From NCBI RefSeq assembly GCF_041435195.1, contig NZ_CP108106.1, positions 496,001 through 560,000 of the forward strand: a DNA stretch of 64,000 bases, given 5' to 3'. The position numbers and the translations under genes are program-made. The notes below the pieces were generated by a model. That model made no database searches. It saw only the letters and a program-made list of their open reading frames with translations, and was not told the DNA's origin. This document shows positions 9,767-18,487 of the stretch, in pieces. The DNA comes from Streptomyces sp. NBC_00224 (lineage in GTDB: Bacteria; Actinomycetota; Actinomycetes; Streptomycetales; Streptomycetaceae). Position 1 is the stretch's first letter, and every line of letters starts with the position of its first letter.

Positions 9767-10630
9767 TCAGCCAGCCGGGTCGGCATCCGCACGCTGTGCC
9801 AGCGTGCCGGTCGCCACCCAACAGGCGGGCAGACGGGAGACCGTGCGCCCGTGCCCGATGCGGGGGTCGGCTCCGCTGTAGACCTCAGCATGCCAACCAT
9901 GGCCTGCCAGCCACGACTGCAGGTCGTCCCGGGCGGACAGCCAGCGGGCACCCTGCGACGCGAGCCGTTCACGGGAGGGTTTGCCCTCCTCCCCCAGCAT
10001 CACCGTCGCCAGCTGTTCCAGCATGATCCGACTGCCCGGCGCAGACAGCGCGGACAGCCCGGAGAGCAGGGCATCCCCCGCTTCTTCGGAGAGGTACATC
10101 AGCAGGCCCTCCACCAGCCAGGCGGTCGGCTGGTCGGAGTCGAAGCCCGCTTCGCGCAGCGCGTCGGTCCAGTTGGCGGTCAAGTCCGCGGCAACTCCGC
10201 GGCGTTCGCAGGTGGCGGCCAGTCCCGAGTGGGCGATCAGCGCGTCTTTGAAGGCCATCATGTCCGGCAGGTCGAGCTCGTACCACTGTGTTCCGGGCGG
10301 GCAGTCCAACCGGACGGTCCGTCCATCCACTCCAGCAGCCAGAGTGACGACCTGGCGGACCCCGGCGCGCATCGCGCTGAGCAGCTCGTCGTCGAAGAAC
10401 CGGGTGCGCACCGCGAAGTACGCGGGGTATTCGCGCGTGCTGCTGCTCGCTCGGGTGACCATGTCAGACACCTCGGTGAAGGACTGATCCTCGGCGATCG
10501 CGTTCAACAGCCCGTCGGCGAATGGGTCTTGGAACAGAGCGTCGGGTCTCTGGCTCTCCATCTGTCGCATCCAGGCCACGACCAGCGCCGTCTGCCCGAC
10601 GCCTTCGGGGACCTTCAGACCGTCGATCAT
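9767..10630 (-). CDS. SAM-dependent methyltransferase, LCM / TIGR00027 family
   Basis: 287 residues; the ATG at 10630 follows AGGAGA by 7 nt. The N-terminal GVGQTALVVAWMRQME and the DPFAD block, the SAM-binding region with VVTLAAGVDGRTVRL, the acidic WYELDLPDMMAFK and the WLVEGLLMYL motif are the signatures of the leucine-carboxyl-methyltransferase-like family (PF04072). Members methylate small molecules, often in secondary metabolism; the substrate cannot be read from the sequence. It stands alone: the nearest upstream gene is a decayed secreted protein more than 650 nt away, with a hairpin between them. Confidence 0.88.
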   Translation of the reverse strand: MIDGLKVPEGVGQTALVVAWMRQMESQRPDALFQDPFADGLLNAIAEDQSFTEVSDMVTRASSSTREYPAYFAVRTRFFDDELLSAMRAGVRQVVTLAAGVDGRTVRLDCPPGTQWYELDLPDMMAFKDALIAHSGLAATCERRGVAADLTANWTDALREAGFDSDQPTAWLVEGLLMYLSEEAGDALLSGLSALSAPGSRIMLEQLATVMLGEEGKPSRERLASQGARWLSARDDLQSWLAGHGWHAEVYSGADPRIGHGRTVSRLPACWVATGTLAQRADADPAG

Positions 10631-11297
10631 CGAGATTCTCCTGAGTGAGGGGGTGGGGATGGTGGGTGGAGTTCCTGCTTCCGGCCCCGGGGCGGCGGAG
10701 AAAGTGCTGGCACATCAGTGCCCCGGGCGCGTATCAGTCGGAACCTCCGCAAGGGGGCGAGGAACTCACAGGCCGACGCGATTATCACTGGTTTGAGTCC
10801 CCGTGATCACGAACTCCACCGTATTCACGGACTTTTTTCCGCCGCAGACACCAGCCTGGGTCCTGGACACAACAACCCTTCGGGAAACCCGACTTCCAAG
10901 GGACCTGACCCGACGCCGTCCGGCGGAGGGCAACTGGGCCGCGTACCGGACCGGCACGACAGAAACCCGCTCCCCGCCGCGCCGGACACCTGCAGCGGCC
11001 GAGGACGCACAGCCGGTGGCAGCGCGCAGCACTCCCCTTTGACTGGTCAGGGGGCACGGCGGGTGCGCCAGCAGCTGGTTCTGCGGCAAGAGCAGCCGAC
11101 GCAGCAGGCGGTCCGCGAAGCGTGTACGCGCCGGAGCCTGGGGAACAGCGTTCCCCAGGCGTGATCCGCGCTCACCAACGCCTGGACGAGCGTGGGGTGG
11201 TGAACGATTGAAATGCCGTGTCAGCACCGGTGGAGTGCTGGTCCTTGGCCGTGTTGCACGGCCAGAGGATCACCGCCGCCGAGAGCACCCGTCCCTG
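10631..11297. other. Intergenic region with a strong hairpin
   Basis: No gene supported. It contains the methyltransferase ribosome site at its left end and the 11136-11160 hairpin. The remaining open frames lack starts, ribosome sites and family resemblance. Confidence 0.5.
11136..11160. terminator. Perfect hairpin, probable terminator of the LGFP/secreted genes
   Basis: GCCTGGGGAAC at 11136-11146, loop AGC, GTTCCCCAGGC at 11150-11160: an 11-bp stem with no mismatch. There is no T-run on either side, as is common for Streptomyces terminators. It lies downstream of the minus-strand genes 11298-13140. Confidence 0.55.
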
Positions 11298-11745
11298 TCA
11301 ATGGTGGTAGTCGTACGCCTTGACGTCGACGGTGTGGTGCCTGCCCTTCTCCTGCGATGACGACGCCCAGACCCTGGCCGACCCGGTACCCGCCGTTGGA
11401 GTGGATGGTGAACCACGCATTGCCGGGCTTCTTGCAGTACTGGAACCGGGTGTTGCCGGTGATGGGGATGCACTTGCGGCTTTCGACGTTGTACAGCCGC
11501 ACGCGGGCCTTGCCGCCATCCCCGCTGTTGTAGCAGTTGAAGTTGATGTCGGTCCTGGCCGTGTCCGGCGCGAAGGTCCCCGACACCCAGCGTGTGTGGT
11601 GGTTGAAGTCGCTTCCGGCCCCCCGAAGACAGGCAGACTTGTCGCCGTTCACATTGACCACGGCCGCACTCCGGCCTGCAAGGCCGTACTGGCGGCGGAC
11701 ACCGCGACGGCCACCTCCGAACCGTGGCACGGCTCGGCCCAGCAA
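11298..11745 (-). pseudogene. Secreted small protein broken by frameshifts
   Basis: The central frame reads a plausible extracellular domain with Cys residues (GDKSACLRG, INFNCYNSG, SRKCIPITG, RFQYCKKPG). Two problems appear. At the N-terminus a signal-peptide-like stretch (EVAVAVSAASTALQAG) lies in a different frame from the domain. At the C-terminus the natural ending GRHHTVDVKAYDYHH lies one base out of frame with the domain, whose own frame runs on into nonsense. Two single-base shifts would restore a ~130-residue secreted protein. No family was recognised. It is the distal partner of the LGFP-repeat gene, 45 nt away. Confidence 0.5.
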
Positions 11746-11790
11746 CCGGTCTCAGCGGGAGGACCGGACGGACCGGCCCTCCCGCGTTGA

Positions 11791-13140
11791 TCAGTTGCAG
11801 GTCATGTTGGCGGGGGCGTGGTCGGGGTCGGTCCGGTAGCAGGAGTGCTGCGCAGCCGTCAGGTCGCCTACGCTGGTCTGCCACACGGCGCCCTGCCACA
11901 GGGCTTGCAGCGAGTCGGGCTTTTCCAGGAGGCGCGGGTAGCGCAGGACTTCCCAGGACGGGAACTTGTCCTTCACGGTCTCGACGTCGAAGCCGGTGAA
12001 GTTCCTGTTGTTGCCGTCGTATCCGTGCGGGTACACGTAGAACGTCGCGTTGATCCGGCCGAGGTCGGCGACGCTCGATCCCGGTACATCGGCGAACGAG
12101 TTGACCGCCGACACGTCGACCCGCATGCCGCCGTCGCCATAGGGCTCCACCCAGTACTCGTTCTGCGGAGTCCGGTCGTCCTGGACGACCTTGGCGTGCT
12201 CGGTGCGCACCAGCGGTTTGGCGTTGCGGCACGGCAGGTCTCCGACGCAGGAGTGCTCGACGTAGATGCCGACCTGGCCCGTGGCGGTGTCCCAGGCAAA
12301 GGCCACCTTGGAGCTGACCTCGGGCTCGGTGCTCCACAGGCGGTGGTTGCCGATGGAGTGGTTCACCGGATTGCCGTCGTCGCCGATGTAGCCACGTACG
12401 ACGACGATGCCGCGGTCGGCGCCCTTGGGCAGCAGCGTTGCGCTCTCGTCCAGGTCGCCCGGGGTGGGTTTGCCATCGAGGAGCTTGGCTTTCGCGCGGG
12501 GGATCAGCGGGTTCGCGGTCTCGTTCGGCGACCACCGGAGGGGGCCGTGCTCGAACATCTGGGTGACGCCCTCCTGCGGGAGCTCGTCGGTGATGGGGTA
12601 GCCGTACACCCCGCCTTCCCAGCCCGCCTGTCCCCAGCGCTGGCCGATGAGGCCCAAGACGGGGTGGACGCCGTTGGAGCGCGTGGGGTGCCAGTAGAGC
12701 GAGCCACCCTGGAACACCTGACGCTTCCCGGCGCCGTCGGGCAGGGACAGTTCGTCGCTGGTGGGGTAGCCGAGAGAGCCCTTCTCCCAGCCCATGGCGG
12801 CCCACTTGTCGCGGATGAGGCCCCAGATGGCATGGGCGTCGGTGGAGGGACTCCAGTAGATCGAGCCGCCGTCGAAGACACTGAACCGGCCCACCCCGTC
12901 GGGAGCGGTCTGCTCGTCGGTCTGGGGGCAGCCGAGCGTGTCCCGGTACTCCCGGTACTTTTCCAGGATGCGGCCCTGGACCGTATGGCCACAGATCTGT
13001 TCTGGGTCCTGCCCGGCGGCGGAGGCCGTCGCCGGGAAGAGGACGGAGCCGGCGAGAAGGGCGGTGAGCAGGAGCGAGATTTTCGCTCCCCGTCCGCGGG
13101 CTCGTCGGCGGGACGTTAAGTGTTCTCTGATGGCGTTCAC
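11791..13140 (-). CDS. Secreted LGFP-repeat protein
   Basis: 449 residues from the GTG at 13140, chosen because it gives a short Arg-rich n-region (SRRRARGRGAK) before the hydrophobic core LLLTALLAGSVLFPATA. An upstream start at 13221 would add 27 residues without a ribosome site. Residues ~55-205 hold three LGFP repeats: TLGCPQT with GGSIYWSP, SLGYPTS with GGSLYWHP, and GVYGYPIT with GPLRWSP. LGFP repeats are found in actinobacterial wall-associated proteins. The C-terminal ~240 residues form a separate domain without a recognised family, with two Cys pairs (CVGDLPC and CYRTDPDHAPANMTC). Likely extracellular or wall-bound. Confidence 0.85.
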   Translation of the reverse strand: MNAIREHLTSRRRARGRGAKISLLLTALLAGSVLFPATASAAGQDPEQICGHTVQGRILEKYREYRDTLGCPQTDEQTAPDGVGRFSVFDGGSIYWSPSTDAHAIWGLIRDKWAAMGWEKGSLGYPTSDELSLPDGAGKRQVFQGGSLYWHPTRSNGVHPVLGLIGQRWGQAGWEGGVYGYPITDELPQEGVTQMFEHGPLRWSPNETANPLIPRAKAKLLDGKPTPGDLDESATLLPKGADRGIVVVRGYIGDDGNPVNHSIGNHRLWSTEPEVSSKVAFAWDTATGQVGIYVEHSCVGDLPCRNAKPLVRTEHAKVVQDDRTPQNEYWVEPYGDGGMRVDVSAVNSFADVPGSSVADLGRINATFYVYPHGYDGNNRNFTGFDVETVKDKFPSWEVLRYPRLLEKPDSLQALWQGAVWQTSVGDLTAAQHSCYRTDPDHAPANMTCN

Positions 13141-13452
13141 CCGAGTGATTTTCGTGCACACGCCAACGAGAGAGACAGTGTTCGAAGATCCAAGGAATGG
13201 GCAGGTCCACGGCACAAGCACACAGCCAGGCCCTTCACGAGCCGCGAGAACTACTGGGGCCTCCGGGAACTGGGCCTCTCACCCGCGAGAACCGGAGGTC
13301 AGGTGATCGTCTGCGCATGGCCGGCCAACTGGGAGTCGACATGGCCGACGATCGGTCGATGTCGCCTGGACAGCTGCCGCGCGGGGCCGCGCCGCCCACC
13401 TCACGGGCCATGGCGGTCAAGGACCGTCGCAGTCGCCTCCAGTCCTGCCGGG

Positions 13453-13609
13453 GGGACGAGGTCCACATCGCGAAGTCGCCGGGGCTCAGACGGGTTTCGT
13501 TGCGCTCCTGGGTGACACGCATGGCGCCTTCGAGGATCAGGGTGAGCGGCGCAGCGTCACCGCGCACGCGCCAGCGTGCTGTACGGCCGGTGGCTCGCCG
13601 CGCAGGCAC
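13453..13609 (-). pseudogene. Remnant of an AraC-type regulator (ligand-binding part)
   Basis: A short frame contains LTLILEGAMRVTQ and TRLSPGDFAMWTSS, which resemble the cupin-like ligand-binding domain of AraC-family regulators (usual pattern: R..R..Q.G....L.PGDF.LYD). The rest of that domain and the HTH domain are missing; after the motif the frame runs into unrelated text. Overlaps another fragment on the opposite strand, so at least one of the two is junk. Confidence 0.35.
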
Positions 13610-13719
13610 GGGCAGCCGGCGTAGCGGTCATCGCTCCGCGTCCGTGGCAGGACCTGGCCGACCGTGTCGCCGATGCGATAACGGGCACGGGGCGCCGCCG
13701 TCTGCCGCTGCGTGACTGA
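13546..13719 (+). pseudogene. C-terminal fragment of an unidentified protein
   Basis: A 57-residue frame opens directly after a TGA and has no start codon with ribosome site. It reads RASVLYGRWLAAQARAAGVA then VIAPRPWQDLADRVADAI, with normal helix-strand-helix character and strong third-position GC. It looks like the end of a P-loop kinase-type protein, but that is only an impression. It is probably a relic of a deleted gene. Confidence 0.3.
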
Positions 13720-14111
13720 AGCGGGGCACCGGCCTTCCTCGGCCGCCGACACACCAAGGCAACCGGCACCCCATACGGACGGCATGCACCCGCGATAATC
13801 AGGTCCGCCCCTTCCCTGCCGGCCTGCGCGAGCCTCTGGCCCGCACCGACCGGGAGAGCCGAGAAAATACAACACGGAACCTGAGACCCCGTCGGATGGC
13901 ATCACCTGAGACACCGTGAGAACACCCAGGTCACAGGCCAGCAGATAGCGCGGGCCGTGTGTGATCCAAAACTGATGTTCATCGTTGACACCCTTTGCAG
14001 GCGGTGCGCCGACTGGTCGAGCTCTAGCGTACCGACGTTTTTCTCGCGGTATCCGTTTACTCGTGTCCAAGCCAGCATGCGAGAGCATTCGGACGGCAAC
14101 TGGAGAAAGCC

Positions 14112-14924
14112 ATGATTCAGATCGATGTGGGGATCTGCTACGGGATGGGAACCGCGCTCGCCCTGTCGCACGCCCGCCATCTGATCGTCGCGCCCGAGAG
14201 CAGGGGGGAACTCGATGCCCGTCGGTCGGCCGTGGTGCTCTTTGCCGCTCTCGTCGTCACCCCTGTGGTGGTCTTGACGCTGTGGCTGTACCCCGGCTGG
14301 GAGACGATGTGGGTGGTGTCCGCACCATCGGTCTGGCTGGTGGCGGCAGTGGTGCCGGGTCTCGTTGGGGCCGCTTCCGCCGGATATCTCCTGACCTGTG
14401 AACTGCTCGTACGCAAGCGGTATGGCGCGGCCTGTGCGCAGTGGCACGCAGCCGTCTTCGTGACAGTTTTCCTGATGTTCCACGGCTGGGACGGCACGGG
14501 GTACCAGCGCATGCTCTCGCCTGACTCCGACGCCTTCGCCCTGTGGGCTCACAGCTCGGTGGTGGAGAACGCGGCCGCGTGGCTGCTGTCACCGGTAGCG
14601 CGGCTGGTAGCCGTTCTGACGGTCCTGACTGTGATCGCGTTCTTCCTCATGGCATGTCGTTGTGAAGGGCTCTCGGCAAGCGGGGGTCCGGGGTGCGCAG
14701 GACGGGAGCACGGGTGGCTGGCGGTGCGCCCGGTGGCAAGCGCCGGCTTCGCCGGGTGTGCACTCGCCGCTGTGGGGGTCAGTACGGTGGTGCATCTGGT
14801 CGGCTGGTTTTGGGCGGTCCTCGCGCTGTCTGGCGGAGCTGTGGCGTTGGGTTCCTGCGGGTTGTCCGCCGCCTGGTACGCCCCGCTCGACCCGCGCCTT
14901 CGATCAACGCGGGAGGGCGGTTGA
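14112..14924 (+). CDS. Unknown integral membrane protein of the isoprenoid locus
   Basis: 270 residues with about seven hydrophobic segments (examples: VVLFAALVVTPVVVLTLWLY, SVWLVAAVVPGLVGA, WHAAVFVTVFLMFHGW, LVAVLTVLTVIAFFLMA, TVVHLVGWFWAVLALSGG). ATG at 14112 follows GGAGAAAGCC (AGAAAG). No transporter, UbiA or hydrolase motif was recognised. Polar residues that might matter are the loop GWDGTGYQRMLSPDSDAF and the N-terminal CYGMGTALALSHARH. It ends 4 nt from the convergent MpaB-family gene, which leaves no room for separate terminators and places it physically in the isoprenoid locus. A role as an unrecognised membrane enzyme of that pathway is speculation. Confidence 0.75.
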   Translation: MIQIDVGICYGMGTALALSHARHLIVAPESRGELDARRSAVVLFAALVVTPVVVLTLWLYPGWETMWVVSAPSVWLVAAVVPGLVGAASAGYLLTCELLVRKRYGAACAQWHAAVFVTVFLMFHGWDGTGYQRMLSPDSDAFALWAHSSVVENAAAWLLSPVARLVAVLTVLTVIAFFLMACRCEGLSASGGPGCAGREHGWLAVRPVASAGFAGCALAAVGVSTVVHLVGWFWAVLALSGGAVALGSCGLSAAWYAPLDPRLRSTREGG

Positions 14925-14928
14925 ATCC

Positions 14929-15897
14929 CTATGGGGAGGGAGTGCGGTGCGCGTCCCCCGCCGTCTGCGGCCGCGCCACCGGCTGCCACCGTGAAGCGAC
15001 CGGCGTGAGCTGGGCGACGCCGAACTTGTCCATGGTGCAGCCCGGTCCACCCACGGTGTACGTGCGGACCTTCGGCAGCTCGTCGAAGAGTGAGCGGCGC
15101 CGGGGAGGCGCGAGACGCAGCAGCCGTCCACGTGCCCACAGGGCACTGTGTGTCAGTGCGGCGACGCCGGTGGGGGCGCCGGGGTAGCCAAGGGCCGTAC
15201 GCAACGGTTTGTCCAGCACGCTCAGGACCACGGGCCTGACGAGGGGGCGCAGGGGCCGGGGGAACCAGCCGCACATCGCTTTGAGGGCATGGTCGGCGAC
15301 GCGGCGGCCCGCGTCGGTGCGACTGAACGCGGTGCGCTCGTACTGCTCATTGAAGTCCTGGAAGTCCTCGTAGCGCGAGGGGATGTCCTTGACCCCCAGG
15401 CGCAGTCCCACATTCCGATAATACCAGAATGCGGCAAGTTTCTCCTCCCCCAGCAGCGGGCGCCATCCATGTCTGCCGATCCATCTGATGGGTTCGTAAA
15501 TGAACGAGGAGAGCGTATAGAGCATGTCGTCGTTGCTGATGCGGTACCAGCCGTGGGCCCGGTTCACCGTGCGCAGGGCGGTTTTCCCCTCTGGTGAGTC
15601 GTAGCCGTAGCGGGCGAGCGCGCCCATGAGGATGAAGGTGTCGTCATAGCGGCGCTGGGCGGCACACTCGAACTGGCCCGTGGCATCCAGCAGTCCGCCG
15701 ATGCTCGGCACGGCGAAGGTACGCAGCAGGGCGATCTCAGTGGCACGCAGATAGTCCCAGGGGAATTCACAGCCGGAGCTGATGCGGTAAATCTCCAGGT
15801 GGTCGCGTTCGGGGTCCAGGGTCTTGATGTGCCGCATCCGCGCGTAGCGGTTCCGGACGGGCCGCAATACGGAAGGCCGATTCATGCTTCTGGCCAT
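14929..15897 (-). CDS. MpaB / rubber-oxygenase family protein (DUF2236)
   Basis: 322 residues; the ATG at 15897 follows AAGGAG with an 8-nt spacer and overlaps the end of the permease gene by 16 nt, so translation is probably coupled. The text RRYDDTFILMG, the block TVNRAHGWYRISNDDMLYTL with the presumed axial haem His, and FIYEPIRWIGRHGW are typical of the DUF2236 family, which includes fungal MpaB (oxidative cleavage of a prenyl chain) and latex-clearing protein Lcp. Expected chemistry: haem-dependent oxidation or cleavage of an isoprenoid. It is the last gene of a four-gene minus-strand operon with a prenyl synthase and an ABC transporter. The C-terminal ~60 residues look disordered. Confidence 0.85.
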   Translation of the reverse strand: MARSMNRPSVLRPVRNRYARMRHIKTLDPERDHLEIYRISSGCEFPWDYLRATEIALLRTFAVPSIGGLLDATGQFECAAQRRYDDTFILMGALARYGYDSPEGKTALRTVNRAHGWYRISNDDMLYTLSSFIYEPIRWIGRHGWRPLLGEEKLAAFWYYRNVGLRLGVKDIPSRYEDFQDFNEQYERTAFSRTDAGRRVADHALKAMCGWFPRPLRPLVRPVVLSVLDKPLRTALGYPGAPTGVAALTHSALWARGRLLRLAPPRRRSLFDELPKVRTYTVGGPGCTMDKFGVAQLTPVASRWQPVARPQTAGDAHRTPSP

Positions 15898-16691
15898 GTT
15901 GGCGACTCCTTGTGTCGTTGGCTCGCGGCGCGCGGTTTACATCGGGCCCAGAAGAAGAAAAGGCCTGAGGCGGCGAGACCACTGGCCCAGGTGAGTTCCG
16001 CCAGCAGTTCGGTAACGGGGATCCGCGCGCCGAAGGTGCCGCTGACAGCGGTCTGCATTCCTCCGTACATGGGCAGGAAGGACACAAGTGTCCGGTCTGC
16101 TGTGGGATTGAACATCGGATTCTGGAGGCCGGCGTCGATGAGGCTGATCATGATGATGGCGAACATTCCCTCAAGCTCGCCCGGGAGCAGGGAGGCCAGC
16201 GCCATGCCCAGGCCGCCGTAGGTAAGACCCGCGCTCAGCAGGCCGAGAGCCACCGTCCAGGGGCTGTGCAGGCTGAGGTGCACGGCCATCACCGCCGTGG
16301 TGTAGGCGGCCGTGCAGGCGGCGGCGAGGTTGAGCGCCACGATCTTCCCGGCGAACAACCATCCGTGAGGAAACCCTGAGCGCACCAACCGCCCGTCGAA
16401 GTACCGGCAGCGGTAGGTGGCCGTGAACGTCATGAACCCGATGATGAGCGTCACGGCGTTGGCAGCAGCCAGGATCAGGGTGAGGTCGTTGCCCGGCACG
16501 GTGAACGGGGGCTGATGCCGGGCTGGTGTGAAGACGACGAGGTCGGCCGGGATGAAGAGTTGCTCCAAGGTCAGCCACAGCGGGACGAAACCCGCGATCA
16601 TGCACAGGCCAAGCCGGTTGCGGGCGTGCTCCAGGAGCGCGAAACGAGTGGCCACGGACAGGACGGACGATGGGGCTGAGGAGGTCGTCAT
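15882..16691 (-). CDS. ABC transporter permease
   Basis: 269 residues with six predicted membrane helices (e.g. LTLILAAANAVTLIIGFMTF, LNLAAACTAAYTTAVMAV, LLSAGLTYGGLGMALASLL, MFAIIMISLIDAG). ATG at 16691 has GGAGGT 7 nt upstream and overlaps the TGA of the ATPase gene in an ATGA, so the two are coupled. It has the ABC-2-type layout: a single permease with one ATPase, no binding protein. Likely exports or flips the product of the neighbouring isoprenoid enzymes; this is inferred from context. Confidence 0.85.
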   Translation of the reverse strand: MTTSSAPSSVLSVATRFALLEHARNRLGLCMIAGFVPLWLTLEQLFIPADLVVFTPARHQPPFTVPGNDLTLILAAANAVTLIIGFMTFTATYRCRYFDGRLVRSGFPHGWLFAGKIVALNLAAACTAAYTTAVMAVHLSLHSPWTVALGLLSAGLTYGGLGMALASLLPGELEGMFAIIMISLIDAGLQNPMFNPTADRTLVSFLPMYGGMQTAVSGTFGARIPVTELLAELTWASGLAASGLFFFWARCKPRAASQRHKESPTWPEA

Positions 16692-17440
16692 CGGCGACCT
16701 CCTCGGTCGACCGGCGCCACGAGTGCCGACTCAGGGCCGCAGGAGCGCAGGCGGCCATCGACGAGTTCGTACCGGAAGTCGAACCGGCTGACGTCAGGGG
16801 CGAAATGAGAGACGACCAGTACGGTCCTGCCGCGCTCGCGCAACGTGTCGGCCAGATCCCAGAACCGCAGGTACGTCTCCCAGTCGAAACCCTGGTACGG
16901 CTCGTCCAGCAGGAGCAGTTCCGGATCGTGCATCAAAGCCAGGGTGAGGTTCAGCTTCTGCTGGGTGCCGCCGCTGAGGGTGCCCACGGTGCGCGTCCGG
17001 TAGTCACCGAAGCCCAGCTGCGCCACGAGGTGCTCGGCATGTTCAAGGCTGGGAAGGCGGTAAGCCGCCTGGAAGAACCGCAGGTGCTGGTCCACCGTGA
17101 GGCAGGGATTCAGCACCGGAGTCTGCGGGCAATGTCCCATCGTTCCCCGGTAGCGGATCTCGCCCTCGTCCGGGGACAGTTCACCGCACAGGAGACGCAG
17201 CAGCGTTGTCTTCCCCGCCCCGTTCTCGCCGAAGAAACCGACGATTCCCCCGGCAGGCAGGCTTACGTCGACTCCGGTCAGGACCGGCTGCCGTCCGAAG
17301 CTCTTACGCAGCCCCGCGACGCGCAGAGACCACTCCACCCCTTGTGTCGAGACCTCCTGGCACAGCGCATGGCCTGCCACGGCCGGGTACCCATCGCTTC
17401 TGTCGGGCCGCGCGTGTGGCGGCTTACGCCGGTGAACCAC
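16688..17440 (-). CDS. ABC transporter ATP-binding protein
   Basis: 250 residues; GTG at 17440 follows GAGGAGAAGCG. All nucleotide-binding motifs are present: Walker A GENGAGKTT, Q-loop at CPQTPVL, signature LSGGTQQ (in place of LSGGQ), Walker B LLLLDEP, D-loop QGFD, and switch His in VLVVSHFAPD. The ~35 residues before the fold (VEWSLRVAGLRKSFG begins it) are Pro/Arg-rich and unusual; a later start is possible. Coupled to the permease by a 4-nt overlap and 33 nt downstream of the polyprenyl synthase. Confidence 0.9.
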   Translation of the reverse strand: MVHRRKPPHARPDRSDGYPAVAGHALCQEVSTQGVEWSLRVAGLRKSFGRQPVLTGVDVSLPAGGIVGFFGENGAGKTTLLRLLCGELSPDEGEIRYRGTMGHCPQTPVLNPCLTVDQHLRFFQAAYRLPSLEHAEHLVAQLGFGDYRTRTVGTLSGGTQQKLNLTLALMHDPELLLLDEPYQGFDWETYLRFWDLADTLRERGRTVLVVSHFAPDVSRFDFRYELVDGRLRSCGPESALVAPVDRGGRR

Positions 17441-17473
17441 CGCTTCTCCTCGTTCGCCGGGGGCTATGGTGTC

Positions 17474-18487
17474 TCAGGGACGCAAGGACAAGGCGCAGCG
17501 GCGCAGTTCGCCGTCGGGCATGATGGTCTCCCGGGCGAAATCGATGAGCGGACCAGCCTGTTCCGGGCTCCGGCCGAGCCGCCGTACTGCATCGGCCGCG
17601 TCGCACAGGTGCTGTTCGGCGATGGCCAGGGTCTCCTCGACGGCTCCGGAGTTGATCACCATCCTGCGGATGTTGTCGACCGCTTCCTCGCAGAGCGGAG
17701 CCGCGAGGTGTTCGCGTACCGCACCATCGCGCTGCAGCGCGCGGATCACGGGAAGGGTGAAGATGCCCTCCAGCAGGTCCTTGCCCACTGGCTTGCCCAA
17801 CTGGACGGAGCTTGCCGTCAGGTCGAGGACATCGTCGACCAGTTGGTAGGCCATCCCGAAGTGCCATCCGAAGCGCGCCAACGCCGCGCGTGTGGCCGGA
17901 TCCTTGGTGGCCTGCATGGTGCCGAGCTCACAGCACAGCGACAACAGCGCCGCAGTCTTCTCGCCAATCACCTCGAAATAGGATTCCGCGGTGCGGTCCA
18001 GGCGATGGCGTCCGGCAGTCTCCGTCACCATGCCCCGGCACATTTCGCGCCCCGCGCGGGCGGCCAGACACGCCTCCTCCTGCCCGAGCCGGGCGACCAG
18101 TTCGATGGCATGCAGGATGATGTAATCCCCGGCAAGGATGGCCATCTCGTTCCCCCACAGCTGGTTGACGCTCCCCCGCCCGTGCCGGCTCGGTGCCTGG
18201 TCAACCACATCGTCGTGGTACAGCGTCCCCACATGAATCATTTCCATGGCGGTGGCGGCCTCGATCGCCCGAGAACGCCCCTTCTCGGCGCCGTCAGCGG
18301 CGAACTGGTGGCACAGCAGCGTGAGCCGAGGCCGCACCCGGCGCCGGCGCCCGCCGACCTGGTAGCCGATGACGTGACGGAGGTCGTCGCGGCCCGACCG
18401 GCTGATCTCCAGCAATCTGTTCTCGACATCCGTGAGAGAAGCATCGGAGGAAGCGACGCCAACGCCCTCTTCTGTTTGAGATTTCAC
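17474..18487 (-). CDS. Polyprenyl diphosphate synthase
   Basis: 337 residues from the GTG at 18487, picked because GAGGAG lies just upstream; the frame stays open further back but without ribosome site. Makes linear isoprenyl diphosphates by adding IPP units to an allylic primer. Both Asp-rich motifs are intact: HDDVVD (FARM) and LVDDVLD (SARM), plus the RPRLTLL and KTAALLSLCCELG blocks. The residues four and five before the first Asp are small (Thr, Gly), which in this family goes with medium to long chains; chain length is inference. First gene of the operon prenyl synthase - ABC ATPase - permease - MpaB-like oxygenase, and divergent from the SDR-DDN gene. Confidence 0.9.
   Translation of the reverse strand: MKSQTEEGVGVASSDASLTDVENRLLEISRSGRDDLRHVIGYQVGGRRRRVRPRLTLLCHQFAADGAEKGRSRAIEAATAMEMIHVGTLYHDDVVDQAPSRHGRGSVNQLWGNEMAILAGDYIILHAIELVARLGQEEACLAARAGREMCRGMVTETAGRHRLDRTAESYFEVIGEKTAALLSLCCELGTMQATKDPATRAALARFGWHFGMAYQLVDDVLDLTASSVQLGKPVGKDLLEGIFTLPVIRALQRDGAVREHLAAPLCEEAVDNIRRMVINSGAVEETLAIAEQHLCDAADAVRRLGRSPEQAGPLIDFARETIMPDGELRRCALSLRP

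Noticed and set aside
11270..13210. 646-codon minus-strand frame overlapping the LGFP gene
   Set aside because: Arg/Pro/Gly-rich text without domains; the LGFP frame on the same strand is clearly the coding one.
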